9,383 nt of DNA, from assembly GCA_028291285.1 (NCBI GenBank), contig JAQGIJ010000399.1:1-9383 (forward strand). Direction: 5' to 3'. The stretch is from Phenylobacterium sp. (lineage in GTDB: Bacteria > Pseudomonadota > Alphaproteobacteria > Caulobacterales > Caulobacteraceae). Made by a program: the position numbers and the translations under genes. Shown here piece after piece: positions 1 through 7,280 of this stretch. The notes under the pieces were generated by a model. The model was given only the letters and a program-made list of their open reading frames with translations, searched no databases and was not told the origin of the DNA. Position 1 is the first letter of the stretch. Each line of letters begins with the position of its first letter.

Positions 1-30
1 CAGAAGGTGCTGGAGGCGGTGAAGGCCTGA
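1..30 (+). CDS. 3' end of an unidentified gene (partial)
   Basis: The first nine codons of the window read Q-K-V-L-E-A-V-K-A and end in TGA at 28-30. Every sense codon ends in G or C, matching the codon style of the clear genes here, so this is probably the C-terminus of a real upstream + strand gene. Nine residues are too few to identify a family. The next gene starts about 100 bp downstream. No obvious hairpin terminator lies between them, so the two could be cotranscribed; that is inference. Confidence 0.45.
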   Translation, partial: QKVLEAVKA

Positions 31-132
31 GGCTCCCGGAGAAGGACAACCGGCGGAGCTAGGGGAGCGGCAGGACGCTTGCGCCGCCGCACGTCGCCGG
101 GCACGCTACCCAGGGCTGCTTTGGGGGCGTTC

Positions 133-2061
133 ATGATCCGGAGATTGAACTTGGCTGCGGCGATGCTCGTGGCCTCGGGGCTTTCGGCGGCGGCTGCGCC
201 GCTGGAAGCCTACGGCAAGTTGCCGAACATCGAGCAGGCGACGGTCTCGCCCAGCGGCGCCTTCGTCGCCCTCGCCGTCACGGACGGCGACAAGCGCGCG
301 ATCGCGATCGAGGAGGCCGGCCAGGGCGAGCTCGAATTCTCCCTGCCTGTGGGCGCGGTGAAGCTGCGCGACCTGACCTGGGCGGGCGATCACCACCTGA
401 TCGTGACCACCTCCTCCACCGTCCAGCCGTTTGAGGTCTCTGGGCCTCGGGTGGAGAACTTTCTCGCCTTCGACCTCGATCTCGACAAGCGTCGGATCCG
501 GCCGCTGATGCAGGACTTCCGTCGCGTCGGCGATGTGCTCAACACCATCTACGGCTCGCCGGAGGTGCGGACCGTCGGCGGCAAGCCGACAGTCTTCGTC
601 GTCGGCATGCACTTCGTCGACAATCAGGGCCAGTTCGGCCTCTTCCGGGTCGATCTCGACAGCGACGTTGCAACCCTGATCGATAAGGGCTTGCCCGGCG
701 TATACCATTGGCTTCTCAGCCCGGAAGGCCTGCCGATCGCGGAGTCGCTCTACAACGACTACAGCGGCGTCTGGACGCTGAGGCTGAAGAACGGCGCTGG
801 ACCCTGGCGCGCGGTCCAGACGATCACCGCCCCGATCGACCCGCCCTCCATCCTGGGGCTTTCGCGCGACGGCAAGTCGGTCCTCGTCGACGTGGATGAC
901 GACAAGGTCGGCCGGGGCTGGCGGGAGGTGTCCCTCGGCTCCGGGGCCTGGGGTGAGACCATGCCCATGCTCGGTGCGCAGGCGGATATCCACGACGCCG
1001 CCACCGGGCGGCTGATCGGCGTGCACGCGCTCGAAGGCGATAAGCAGGTCTACACCTTCTTCGACGCCCACGATGCGGCGGTCTGGCGCGGCGTGGCCAA
1101 GGCGTTCGACGGCGACATCGTCACGCTTCAGTCCTGGTCGGACGACCGCAAGAGAATCGTGGTGCGCGTCGACTCCGCCCGTCTGGGGCCGGCCTACGCG
1201 CTGGTCGACTTGATTAAGGGCGACGCCAAATGGCTCGGCGCCGAATACGCGGGCGTGAAGGCCGAGGACATCTCCCCGGTGCAACCCGTCCGCTACAAGG
1301 CGGCTGACGGACTGGAGATCACCGGCTACCTGACGCTGCCGCGCGGACGTGATCCGCATGGCCTGCCGCTGGTGGTGCTGGCGCACGGCGGCCCCGCCGC
1401 CCGCGACACGCCGGGTTTCGACTGGTGGGCGCAGGCGCTCGCGGCGCAGGGCTATGCGGTCCTGCAGGCGAACTTCCGCGGCTCGGCGGGACTGGGCGGC
1501 GACTTCTACGCCGCCGGCTTCGGCCAGTTCGGCCGCAAGATGCAGACCGACCTCTCCGACGGGGTGCGATATCTCGCGCAGACCGGGGCCATCGATCCAA
1601 AGCGGGTCTGCATCGTCGGCGCGAGCTACGGGGGCTATGCGGCGCTTGCCGGCGCGACGCTGGAGACCGGGGTCTACCGGTGCGCGGTCTCCTATGCCGG
1701 CCCGTCCGACATGGCCACCCAGATCACGGACTCGCGGCAGAAGGGCGGCCGCGACAGCCAGCTCTACTGGGAGCGCTACATCGGCGCCAAAAACCTGGAC
1801 GATCCGCTGATGGCGAAGATCTCGCCGGCTTCGCATGCCGCTGAGGCCGCTATTCCCGTCCTGTTGATCCACGGCAAGGACGACACCGTGGTGCCGATCC
1901 AGCAGAGCCAGCGCATGGCCGCCGCACTCAAGCGGGCGGGCAAGCCTGTGGAGTTCGTCGTGCTGCCGGGCGAGGACCACCGGCTGAGCCGGGGGGAAAC
2001 GCGGCTGGCGATGCTGAAGGCGGCGGTGGCGTTCCTGGAGAAGAACAACCCTCTGAACTAG
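133..2061 (+). CDS. Secreted S9-family (prolyl oligopeptidase-like) serine peptidase
   Basis: Predicted exported alpha/beta-hydrolase peptidase that would cleave short peptides in the periplasm; substrate unknown. From the ATG at 133 it is 642 aa. Residues 1-22 look like a Sec signal peptide: basic M-I-R-R, a hydrophobic stretch, then S-A-A-A-A before P-L-E-A. Residues ~30-370 resemble the beta-propeller/TolB-like half of S9 enzymes. Residues ~380-640 are the hydrolase domain: HGGP at 418-421 (oxyanion region), GASYGG with nucleophile Ser498, HGKDDTVV with Asp584, and EDH with His616. All three members of the triad are present, so it should be active. The frame stays open upstream to TTG codons at 79 and 121. 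I chose 133 because it is an ATG that begins a well-formed signal peptide, although its Shine-Dalgarno (a G-run at 123-127) is weak. The family is secure; the subfamily (S9C/DPP-like) is not. It converges on prfB. Confidence 0.9.
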   Translation: MIRRLNLAAAMLVASGLSAAAAPLEAYGKLPNIEQATVSPSGAFVALAVTDGDKRAIAIEEAGQGELEFSLPVGAVKLRDLTWAGDHHLIVTTSSTVQPFEVSGPRVENFLAFDLDLDKRRIRPLMQDFRRVGDVLNTIYGSPEVRTVGGKPTVFVVGMHFVDNQGQFGLFRVDLDSDVATLIDKGLPGVYHWLLSPEGLPIAESLYNDYSGVWTLRLKNGAGPWRAVQTITAPIDPPSILGLSRDGKSVLVDVDDDKVGRGWREVSLGSGAWGETMPMLGAQADIHDAATGRLIGVHALEGDKQVYTFFDAHDAAVWRGVAKAFDGDIVTLQSWSDDRKRIVVRVDSARLGPAYALVDLIKGDAKWLGAEYAGVKAEDISPVQPVRYKAADGLEITGYLTLPRGRDPHGLPLVVLAHGGPAARDTPGFDWWAQALAAQGYAVLQANFRGSAGLGGDFYAAGFGQFGRKMQTDLSDGVRYLAQTGAIDPKRVCIVGASYGGYAALAGATLETGVYRCAVSYAGPSDMATQITDSRQKGGRDSQLYWERYIGAKNLDDPLMAKISPASHAAEAAIPVLLIHGKDDTVVPIQQSQRMAAALKRAGKPVEFVVLPGEDHRLSRGETRLAMLKAAVAFLEKNNPLN

Positions 2062-2071
2062 GGGACGCTAG

Positions 2072-2109
2072 CCCTCGCCCCGCTTGCGGGGAGAGGGTTG
2101 GGTGAGGGG
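2072..2109 (+). repeat. REP-like palindromic repeat, copy 1
   Basis: The 12-nt arms 2072-2083 and 2086-2097 (right arm GCGGGGAGAGGG) pair with one mismatch around a TT loop, and TTGGGTGAGGGG follows. It starts 10 nt after the stop codon of the S9 peptidase. C/G-rich hairpins of this kind (CCCTCTCCCC...GGGGAGAGGG) are common dispersed intergenic repeats in high-GC Proteobacteria, as I recall. With no T-tract after the stem it is not a canonical intrinsic terminator, but it could still protect the 3' end of the mRNA or help Rho-dependent termination. Confidence 0.75.
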
Positions 2110-2186
2110 TGGCTGGGCCGTGGGCTTCACCGCTGGTGGGGCGAGAATCCTGGCTGCACCTCGGTGCGGCGGAGGCGCGGGCGCCG

Positions 2187-2224
2187 CCCCTCACCCTACC
2201 CTCTCCCCGCCTCGCGGGGAGAGG
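2187..2224 (-). repeat. REP-like palindromic repeat, copy 2 (inverted)
   Basis: This is the same element as at 2072-2109 in opposite orientation. Segment 2187-2210 is the reverse complement of 2086-2109 with 23 of 24 positions matching. Its own hairpin is a perfect 11-bp stem (2200-2210 with 2214-2224) around a CTC loop. It ends 4 nt from the prfB stop codon (2231-2229), so it would be transcribed at the 3' end of prfB mRNA. There is no U-tract beyond the stem in that direction. Together the copies form an inverted pair about 150 bp long with a 77-bp spacer, the arrangement called REPIN or BIME in other bacteria. Confidence 0.75.
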
Positions 2225-2228
2225 AGTG

Positions 2229-3351
2229 CTACGCTTCGACGGCGTCGCGGGTGGCGCCAACGCGCTGGGCGAGGGCGGCGCCCATGAAGGCGTCGAGGTC
2301 GCCGTCGAGCACGCCTTGGGTGTCGGAGGTCTCCACGTCGGTGCGCAGGTCCTTCACCATCTGGTACGGCTGCAGCACGTATGAGCGGATCTGGTGGCCC
2401 CAGCCGATGTCGGTCTTCTGGTCCTCGATCGCCTGCTGGGCGGCGTCCCGCTTCTCCAGCTCCAGCTCGTAGAGGCGGGCCTTCAGCATTTTCCAGGCCT
2501 GGTCGCGGGTCTGGTGCTGCGAGCGCTGGTTCTGGCAGGCCACCGCGATGCCTGTCGGGATGTGCGTGAGGCGCACGGCTGAATCGGTCTTGTTGACGTG
2601 CTGTCCGCCCGAGCCCGAGGCGCGGTAGGTGTCGGTGCGCACGTCGGCGGGGTTGATCTCGATCTCGATGGTGTCGTCGACCACCGGATAGACCCACACC
2701 GAGGCGAAGCTGGTATGGCGGCGCGCGCTCGAATCATAGGGGCTGATGCGCACCAGCCGGTGGACGCCGCCCTCGGTCTTCAGCCAGCCGTAGGCGTTGG
2801 TCCCCTTCACCTCCAGGGTGACGGACTTGACGCCCACCTGCTCGCCGGTGGTCTCCTCGATCAGGTCCACGCTCATGCCGTGGGCCTGGGCCCAGCGCGA
2901 GTACATGCGCAGCAGCATGCCGGCCCAGTCGTTGGACTCCGTGCCGCCGGCGCCGGCGTTGATCTCGACATAGGCGTCGTTGCCGTCGGCCTCGCCGGCG
3001 AGCAGCGCCTCCAGCTCGGCGCGGCCGGCGCGCTCCCGCAGGCCCTTCAGCTGGACGCGGGCCTCCTCGAGCGAGGCCTCGTCGCCCTCCTCGTCGGCCA
3101 GCTCGGCGTAGCCCAGGGCGTCGGCGAGGTCGCTCTGCAGCGACTTGACCGCGTCCACCTGGGCCGCGAGCCGGGTGCGCTCGCGCATCAGCGCCTGGGC
3201 CGCCGCGGAGTCCTCCCACAGCGTCGGGTCCTCGGCGCGGGCGTTCAGCTCATCGAGTTTTCGAAGCGCCGGGTCCCAGTCAAAGACGCCTCCTGAGCAG
3301 TTCGATCGACTGCTCGATGTCGGCCTTCGCAGCCTCGACATCCGCTCTCAT
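2229..3351 (-). CDS. prfB: Peptide chain release factor 2 (RF2), with programmed +1 frameshift
   Basis: RF2 reads UGA and UAA stop codons in the ribosomal A site and triggers hydrolysis of peptidyl-tRNA. Translation starts at ATG 3351 and reads 23 codons (M-R-A-D-V-E ... L-L-R-R-R-L) to an in-frame TGA at 3282-3280. A +1 shift there (skipping nt 3282) continues as D-W-D-P-A-L to TAG at 2231-2229, giving 373 aa, close to the usual 365-375. Visible motifs: the GGQ catalytic loop at 248-250 within [13 protein letters not shown] at 203-205 in the place of the SPF stop-recognition tripeptide, followed by [10 protein letters not shown]; and the helical domain 1 at ~20-120. Ala244 lies where E. coli K-12 has its unusual Thr246. 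A contiguous reading from the ATG at 3341 gives an N-terminus (M-S-R-L-R-R-P-T) unlike RF2, so that start is wrong. GGAG at 3362-3359 is well placed for the 3351 start. It follows mrcA by 66 bp. Confidence 0.95.
3279..3294 (-). promoter_or_regulatory. prfB: prfB programmed +1 ribosomal frameshift site
   Basis: Read on the minus strand, the site is AGG AGG CGT CTT TGA C. AGGAGG (3294-3289) is the internal Shine-Dalgarno, CGT the 3-nt spacer, CTT (3285-3283) the slippery codon, TGA (3282-3280) the in-frame stop and C at 3279 the weak-context base. The E. coli prfB site has the same layout (AGGGGG, 3-nt spacer, CTT TGA C). When RF2 is scarce, the UGA is read slowly, peptidyl-tRNA slips +1 and full-length RF2 is made. 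When RF2 is abundant, a 23-residue peptide is released. This sets RF2 level by feedback. All elements are seen directly; the function rests on the well-studied E. coli case. Confidence 0.95.
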
Positions 3352-3358
3352 GGGAAAG

Positions 3359-3362
3359 CTCC
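3359..3362 (-). promoter_or_regulatory. prfB: Ribosome binding site of prfB (supports ATG at 3351)
   Basis: GGAG on the minus strand lies 7 nt upstream of the ATG at 3351. No comparable motif precedes the alternative ATG at 3341, so this helps fix the RF2 start and the need for the frameshift. Confidence 0.7.
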
Positions 3363-3417
3363 GTTGAAACAAGGGCGCGGGACGTAGCGCGCCAGGGCGG
3401 TCAGTACAAGGGATCGG

Positions 3418-5814
3418 TCAGTAGAGACCGGTGGTCTCGTCCTTCGGCTTGGGGGGTGGCGCGGCGGTGGAGGCGGCGTTCGGCGCGCCCGTGACGCCGT
3501 TCTGCCAGACCCGGTCGTACGGCTGCGGGCCGGCCGGGCCGGGCGCGCCGGCGCCGGTCTGGACGACGGCCACGCGCGGCTCGGTGCCCGGGCGGAAGGC
3601 CTCGCGGATGCCGCGGACCATGGCGAACTTGGCGTCCTTGGGCGCGGTGAAGTCGTCCGGCGGCTCGCCCTTCAGGGCCTCCTTCATGAAGGAGACGAAG
3701 ATCGGCACGGCGTCGACGGCGCCGGTCTCGCGGTCGCCGAGGCTGCGGTTGTCGTCGAAGCCGACGAAGACGCCGACCACCAGCTTGGGCGAGAAGCCCA
3801 TGAACCAGGCCGAGCGGTAGTCGTTGGTGGTGCCGGTCTTGCCGCCGACCGGGCGGCCCAGCACCAGCGCCTGGGTGGCGGTGCCGCGCTGGACCACGCC
3901 CTGCAGCATGCTGGTGATCTGATAGGCGGTGATCGGGTTCCAGACCTGGTCGCCGGTCTGCGCGATGTGCGGGCTCTCGTCGCCGCTGAAGCCGGCGTCG
4001 CAGCGGTCGCAGTCGCGCCGGTCGGCCTTGAAGATCGGCTTGCCCTCGCGGTCCTCGACCAGCTCGATCAGGTGCGGGTCGATCTTGCGGCCGCCGTTGA
4101 CGAAGGCCGAATAGGCCGCGGCCATCTTGAAGACGGTGGTCTCGCCCGAGCCGAGCGCCATCGAGAGCACCCGGTCCATGTGCTTGCTGACCTCGAGCTT
4201 CTCGGCGTTGGCGGCGATCTTCGGCATGCCGACGCCCTGGGCCAGGCGCACGGTCATGGTGTTGCGCGACAGCTCCAGGCCTTTGCGCAGCTGCAGCGGC
4301 CCCAGGTACTTGCCCTCGTAGTTCTCCGGCGTCCACGCCTGGCCGTTGGCGCCGGTCAGCGTGATCGGCGAGTCCATGATCACGCTGGCCGGGGTGTAGC
4401 CGTTCTCCAGCGCCGTCGCATAGACGATCGGCTTGAAGGACGAGCCGGGCTGCCGGTAGGCCTGGGTGGCGCGGTTGAAGCTGGACAGCGAGAAGGAATA
4501 GCCGCCGACCATGGCCAGCACCCGGCCGGAGTTCGGCTCCATGGCCACCAGGGCGCCGTTGACCAGCGGGATCTGCTTCAGCCGCAGGGGGCCCGCGCCG
4601 CTGTCGTCGGGGGCGATGAAGATCAGGTCGCCGACGCCGATCCCCTTCCCGGCCCGCGCCCAGGCCACGTCCGCCGGCAACAGGTCGCCGGTCTGGCCCT
4701 CGATGGTGTGGACCTTGACCACGCCGCCGCCGACGTCGGTGACCACCGCGGCGCGCCAGGCGCGGCGCTCGGCCGGCGCCGCGGCCTTTTTCGCCACCTG
4801 CTCCCAGCCGGCCAGCGTCGTCACATGGCCCCAGGCGCCGCGCCAGCCGTGGCGGTGGTCGTAGGACTCCAGCCCGTCCATCAGCGCGGTGCGCGCCGCG
4901 CTCTGCAGGCGCGGGTCGAGGGTGGTGCGCATGTAGTAGCCGCCCTCGTTCAGCCGCTCGCCCATGGTGGCGAGGCCGCGGCGGCGGACCTCCTCGACGA
5001 AATAGTCGGCGTCGCGGTACTTGGCGCGGGACGGCTCCGGCTGGACCTTGAGGTCCTCGCGCTTGGCGGCCTCGACCTCGGCGCGGCTGGCCGAGCCGAG
5101 CTCGGCCATCTGGTCCAGCACCCAGTTGCGCCTCGCGAGGGCGGCGGCCTTGTGCCGGACGGGGTGGTAATTGTCGGGGCCCTTGGGCAGGCTGGCCAGA
5201 TAGGCGCTTTCGGCGAGGTCGAGGTCGCTGATCGACTTGCCGAAGTAGTTGTAGGCCGCAGCCCCCACGCCATAGGAGCGGTAGCCCAGCCAGATCTCGT
5301 TGAGATAAAGCTCGAGGATCCGCTCCTTGGACAGCGTCTGCTCCAGCCGGCGGGCGAGAATCGCCTCCTTCACCTTGCGGCCGAGCGTCGCCTCATTGGT
5401 CAGCAGGACGTTCTTGGCCACCTGCTGGGTGATCGTCGAACCGCCTTCGAATCGACGACCCTGCACGGCGTTGACGATGTTCTTGGCCATCGCCCGACCG
5501 AGCCCGTTCACGTCGACGCCGCCGTGCTTGAAGAAGTTGTGGTCCTCGGCCGCCAGGAAGGCCTGGGCGAGCCTGGGCGGGATGGCGTCGTAGGGCACGA
5601 AGATCCGCCGCTCGCGGGAGAACTCGCCGATCAGCGTGCCGTCCCAGGCGTAGGCGCGGGTGGCGGTGGGCGGATGGTAGTCGGCGAGATCGGCCGCGTC
5701 GGGCATCTGGTGGAACATCCAGGCGGCCCAGATGGCGGCGCAGAAGCCGGCCACGGCGATGGCGCTCAGCACCACCACGCCGGCCGTGGCGAACCATCGT
5801 TCGGGGGGGTTCAA
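3418..5814 (-). CDS. mrcA: Penicillin-binding protein 1A, bifunctional glycosyltransferase/transpeptidase
   Basis: Class A PBP (798 aa) that polymerises lipid II into glycan strands and crosslinks the peptides, anchored in the inner membrane and acting in the periplasm. Residues ~9-33 form the single membrane anchor. The GT51 domain (~55-225) shows A-A-E-D-H-N-F-F-K-H-G with catalytic Glu90, then G-G-S-T-I-T-Q-Q and E-L-Y-L-N-E-I-W-L-G. An OB-like insert lies at ~330-415. The transpeptidase domain (~420-690) has S-S-F-K with nucleophile Ser458 and Lys461, S-R-N at 516-518 and K-T-G at 659-661. Both active sites are intact. Cys602 and Cys605 form a CxxC pair in an acidic loop. The last ~55 residues are Pro/Gly/Ala-rich and probably disordered. 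The start is TTG at 5814, supported by GGAGG 10 nt upstream; the next in-frame ATG (residue 33) would destroy the anchor. It lies 90 bp after the amidase gene and 66 bp before prfB, all on one strand. The symbol ponA is also used for this gene. Confidence 0.95.
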   Translation of the reverse strand: MNPPERWFATAGVVVLSAIAVAGFCAAIWAAWMFHQMPDAADLADYHPPTATRAYAWDGTLIGEFSRERRIFVPYDAIPPRLAQAFLAAEDHNFFKHGGVDVNGLGRAMAKNIVNAVQGRRFEGGSTITQQVAKNVLLTNEATLGRKVKEAILARRLEQTLSKERILELYLNEIWLGYRSYGVGAAAYNYFGKSISDLDLAESAYLASLPKGPDNYHPVRHKAAALARRNWVLDQMAELGSASRAEVEAAKREDLKVQPEPSRAKYRDADYFVEEVRRRGLATMGERLNEGGYYMRTTLDPRLQSAARTALMDGLESYDHRHGWRGAWGHVTTLAGWEQVAKKAAAPAERRAWRAAVVTDVGGGVVKVHTIEGQTGDLLPADVAWARAGKGIGVGDLIFIAPDDSGAGPLRLKQIPLVNGALVAMEPNSGRVLAMVGGYSFSLSSFNRATQAYRQPGSSFKPIVYATALENGYTPASVIMDSPITLTGANGQAWTPENYEGKYLGPLQLRKGLELSRNTMTVRLAQGVGMPKIAANAEKLEVSKHMDRVLSMALGSGETTVFKMAAAYSAFVNGGRKIDPHLIELVEDREGKPIFKADRRDCDRCDAGFSGDESPHIAQTGDQVWNPITAYQITSMLQGVVQRGTATQALVLGRPVGGKTGTTNDYRSAWFMGFSPKLVVGVFVGFDDNRSLGDRETGAVDAVPIFVSFMKEALKGEPPDDFTAPKDAKFAMVRGIREAFRPGTEPRVAVVQTGAGAPGPAGPQPYDRVWQNGVTGAPNAASTAAPPPKPKDETTGLY

Positions 5815-5824
5815 CTTAAACTCG

Positions 5825-5829
5825 CCTCC
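5825..5829 (-). promoter_or_regulatory. mrcA: Ribosome binding site of mrcA (decides TTG start)
   Basis: GGAGG on the minus strand lies 10 nt upstream of the TTG at 5814. No ATG or GTG in the frame lies near this site, so the gene very likely starts with TTG. Confidence 0.65.
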
Positions 5830-5904
5830 AGGGACGCCCCGCCCCTTGCAGCCTCCGTCTACCGCGCGTTGCGGCGGGCGCCAACGGCCGTGCGCGCCTT
5901 CGCG

Positions 5905-7089
5905 TCAGCGGGCCGCAAGCTTCGTGGCCTGGAAGAAATAGTCGTCGATGGAGGCGGCCACGGCCTCGACCATCTGCCCGCGCTGCTCGGGATCGCACAG
6001 GCGCTGCTCGTCCTGCGGGTTGGAGAGGAAGCCCATCTCCAGCAGCACCGCCGGCACGTCGGGCGCCAGCAGGACCATGAAGCCGGCGCTGCGGTGGCTG
6101 CGGCGCAGCAGCGGCGCGTGGCCGTCGAGCTTGGTCACCAGGGTCTCGGCGAAGGTGGCGGAGCGATTCTTGGTGGCCCGCTGCGTCAGGTCGAAGAGGA
6201 TGTCGCTGACGCCCGGATCGGAGGCCAGGCTGGCGCGCATGTACCAGTCGTTGGCCTTCACGAAGCGGGTCGCCCGGGCGAAGGCCTTGTCGGAGAGGGT
6301 GTAGACGCTGGCGCCCCTCAGGCTGGCTTCTGGGGCGGAGTCGGAGTGCAGCGAGATGAACAGGTCGGCGTCGGACCGCTGGGCGACGCGCACCCGGTCG
6401 TCCAGCGGCACATAGACGTCGGCGTCGCGCGTCAGCACGACCTTGTAGCGGCCGGTGCGCTCGAGCCTGACCTTCAGCGCCTGGGCGGCGGCAAGGTTGA
6501 TGTCCTTCTCGATGCTGGCCAGGCCGTGCGCGCCGGGATCGTGGCCGCCGTGGCCGGCGTCGATGACGATCACCTTCTTCAGCGGCAGCGGCAGCGGCGC
6601 GCGCAGCGCCGCCAACGGGCGCGGGCCGGCGGCCGAGGCGGTCGCGACGGAGTCGGCGGCCACGTCGATGACATAGCGGTAGTGGTCGACGCCGTCGGCG
6701 GGCGGCAGCAGGAAGCGGCGCTTGATCCGGCCGTCGCCGGCCAGGTCGATGCTGATCCGCGTGCCGGCGGAGGTCTGGTCGGCGACCCAGGTCTTGACCA
6801 GGCCCGAGCCCGCCCCCTGCGCGCCGTCAGTGGACACGCCTTGGAGGACGATCACCACCCGGCGGTCGGCGGCGCCGTCGGCGAGCACCTTGCCGGTGGC
6901 GGCGTGGTCGAGGTCGAGGACGATGCGGGTCTGGGCGGCGTCGCCGCCGAGGCGAACCTTGAGGAGGTCGGCGGTGACGGTGGCGGCGTGCGAGACGGCG
7001 ACGACCGCCAGGCCGAGCCCGGCTACGGCCGCAACCAGCAGGGCGCGCGCCCTGACTCCGCCGAAAACCTGCCCCAAATGCCCTAGCAT
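5905..7089 (-). CDS. amiC: N-acetylmuramoyl-L-alanine amidase with AMIN domain (AmiC-like)
   Basis: Periplasmic zinc amidase (394 aa) that cuts the bond between N-acetylmuramic acid and L-alanine in peptidoglycan, needed for daughter-cell separation in relatives. Residues ~1-36 are an export signal: a charged start, a hydrophobic stretch rich in A, L and V at ~15-33, then S-H-A-A. Residues ~38-145 fit an AMIN domain, which targets the wall or septum. Residues ~172-388 are the Amidase_3 catalytic domain: D-A-G-H-G-G-H-D-P-G-A with zinc ligand His180, I-E-K-D-I with ligand Glu194, S-L-H-S-D-S with ligand His248, and L-L-E-M-G-F-L-S-N with catalytic Glu351. All four residues are present. It is the first gene of a likely amidase-mrcA-prfB transcription unit and is divergent from rne. 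The ATG at 7089 has only a weak AGG upstream. The AmiC name rests on domain order and neighbourhood; AmiA or AmiB naming cannot be excluded by eye. Confidence 0.92.
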   Translation of the reverse strand: MLGHLGQVFGGVRARALLVAAVAGLGLAVVAVSHAATVTADLLKVRLGGDAAQTRIVLDLDHAATGKVLADGAADRRVVIVLQGVSTDGAQGAGSGLVKTWVADQTSAGTRISIDLAGDGRIKRRFLLPPADGVDHYRYVIDVAADSVATASAAGPRPLAALRAPLPLPLKKVIVIDAGHGGHDPGAHGLASIEKDINLAAAQALKVRLERTGRYKVVLTRDADVYVPLDDRVRVAQRSDADLFISLHSDSAPEASLRGASVYTLSDKAFARATRFVKANDWYMRASLASDPGVSDILFDLTQRATKNRSATFAETLVTKLDGHAPLLRRSHRSAGFMVLLAPDVPAVLLEMGFLSNPQDEQRLCDPEQRGQMVEAVAASIDDYFFQATKLAAR

Positions 7090-7201
7090 CGCCTGAACCT
7101 AAGCCAGCCTCGCGCCAGAAGAAGTCATCATTTAGCCGCACGCGGGTAGCGAAGCGGTTAACAAGACCTTTCCGCCTTGCGCGACGTCGCGGCGCTTCCA
7201 A

Positions 7202-7222
7202 TTTGCAAGGCATTGTTGCAAA
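7202..7222. promoter_or_regulatory. AT-rich inverted repeat, candidate operator
   Basis: TTTGCAA (7202-7208) and TTGCAAA (7216-7222) are perfect 7-bp inverted arms around a 7-bp spacer, so arm centres lie 14 bp apart. This is one of the few AT-rich spots in a GC-rich intergenic region between divergent genes. A dimeric DNA-binding protein could recognise it; no regulator is identified. Confidence 0.35.
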
Positions 7223-7280
7223 GTCCGCCAGCGTGACGCGCCGCCCCGGCCACGAGCAGGGCGACGTCGCGCGAAAGCCA

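Noticed and set aside
106..1980. Open frame of about 620 codons on - opposite the S9 peptidase gene
   Set aside because: The composition is that of an antisense shadow, and the + strand has a full catalytic triad and a signal peptide.
2072..2224. Intrinsic terminators for the S9 peptidase gene and prfB
   Set aside because: The stems are strong, but neither is followed by a T-tract in the relevant direction. I list them as REP-like repeats instead.
2598..3296. Open frame of about 230 codons on + opposite prfB
   Set aside because: It is a low-complexity antisense product lying wholly over the conserved RF2 body.
3398..3423. Direct repeat CGGTCAGTA at 3398-3406 and 3415-3423, around the mrcA stop codon
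   Set aside because: Nine bases at 17-bp spacing could be a small local duplication or chance. Nothing links it to a function.
3967..7086. Open frame of about 1040 codons on + opposite mrcA and the amidase gene
   Set aside because: Its product is a low-complexity mix of Gly, Ala, Val, Arg, His and Asp with no motif. The opposite strand encodes two complete enzymes with intact catalytic residues. Long antisense open frames are expected in GC-rich coding DNA.
7156..7162. GTTAACC on the minus strand upstream of the amidase gene, resembling a CtrA half-site
   Set aside because: The CtrA consensus needs a second TTAA seven bases away, and this is absent. One half-site alone is not support.
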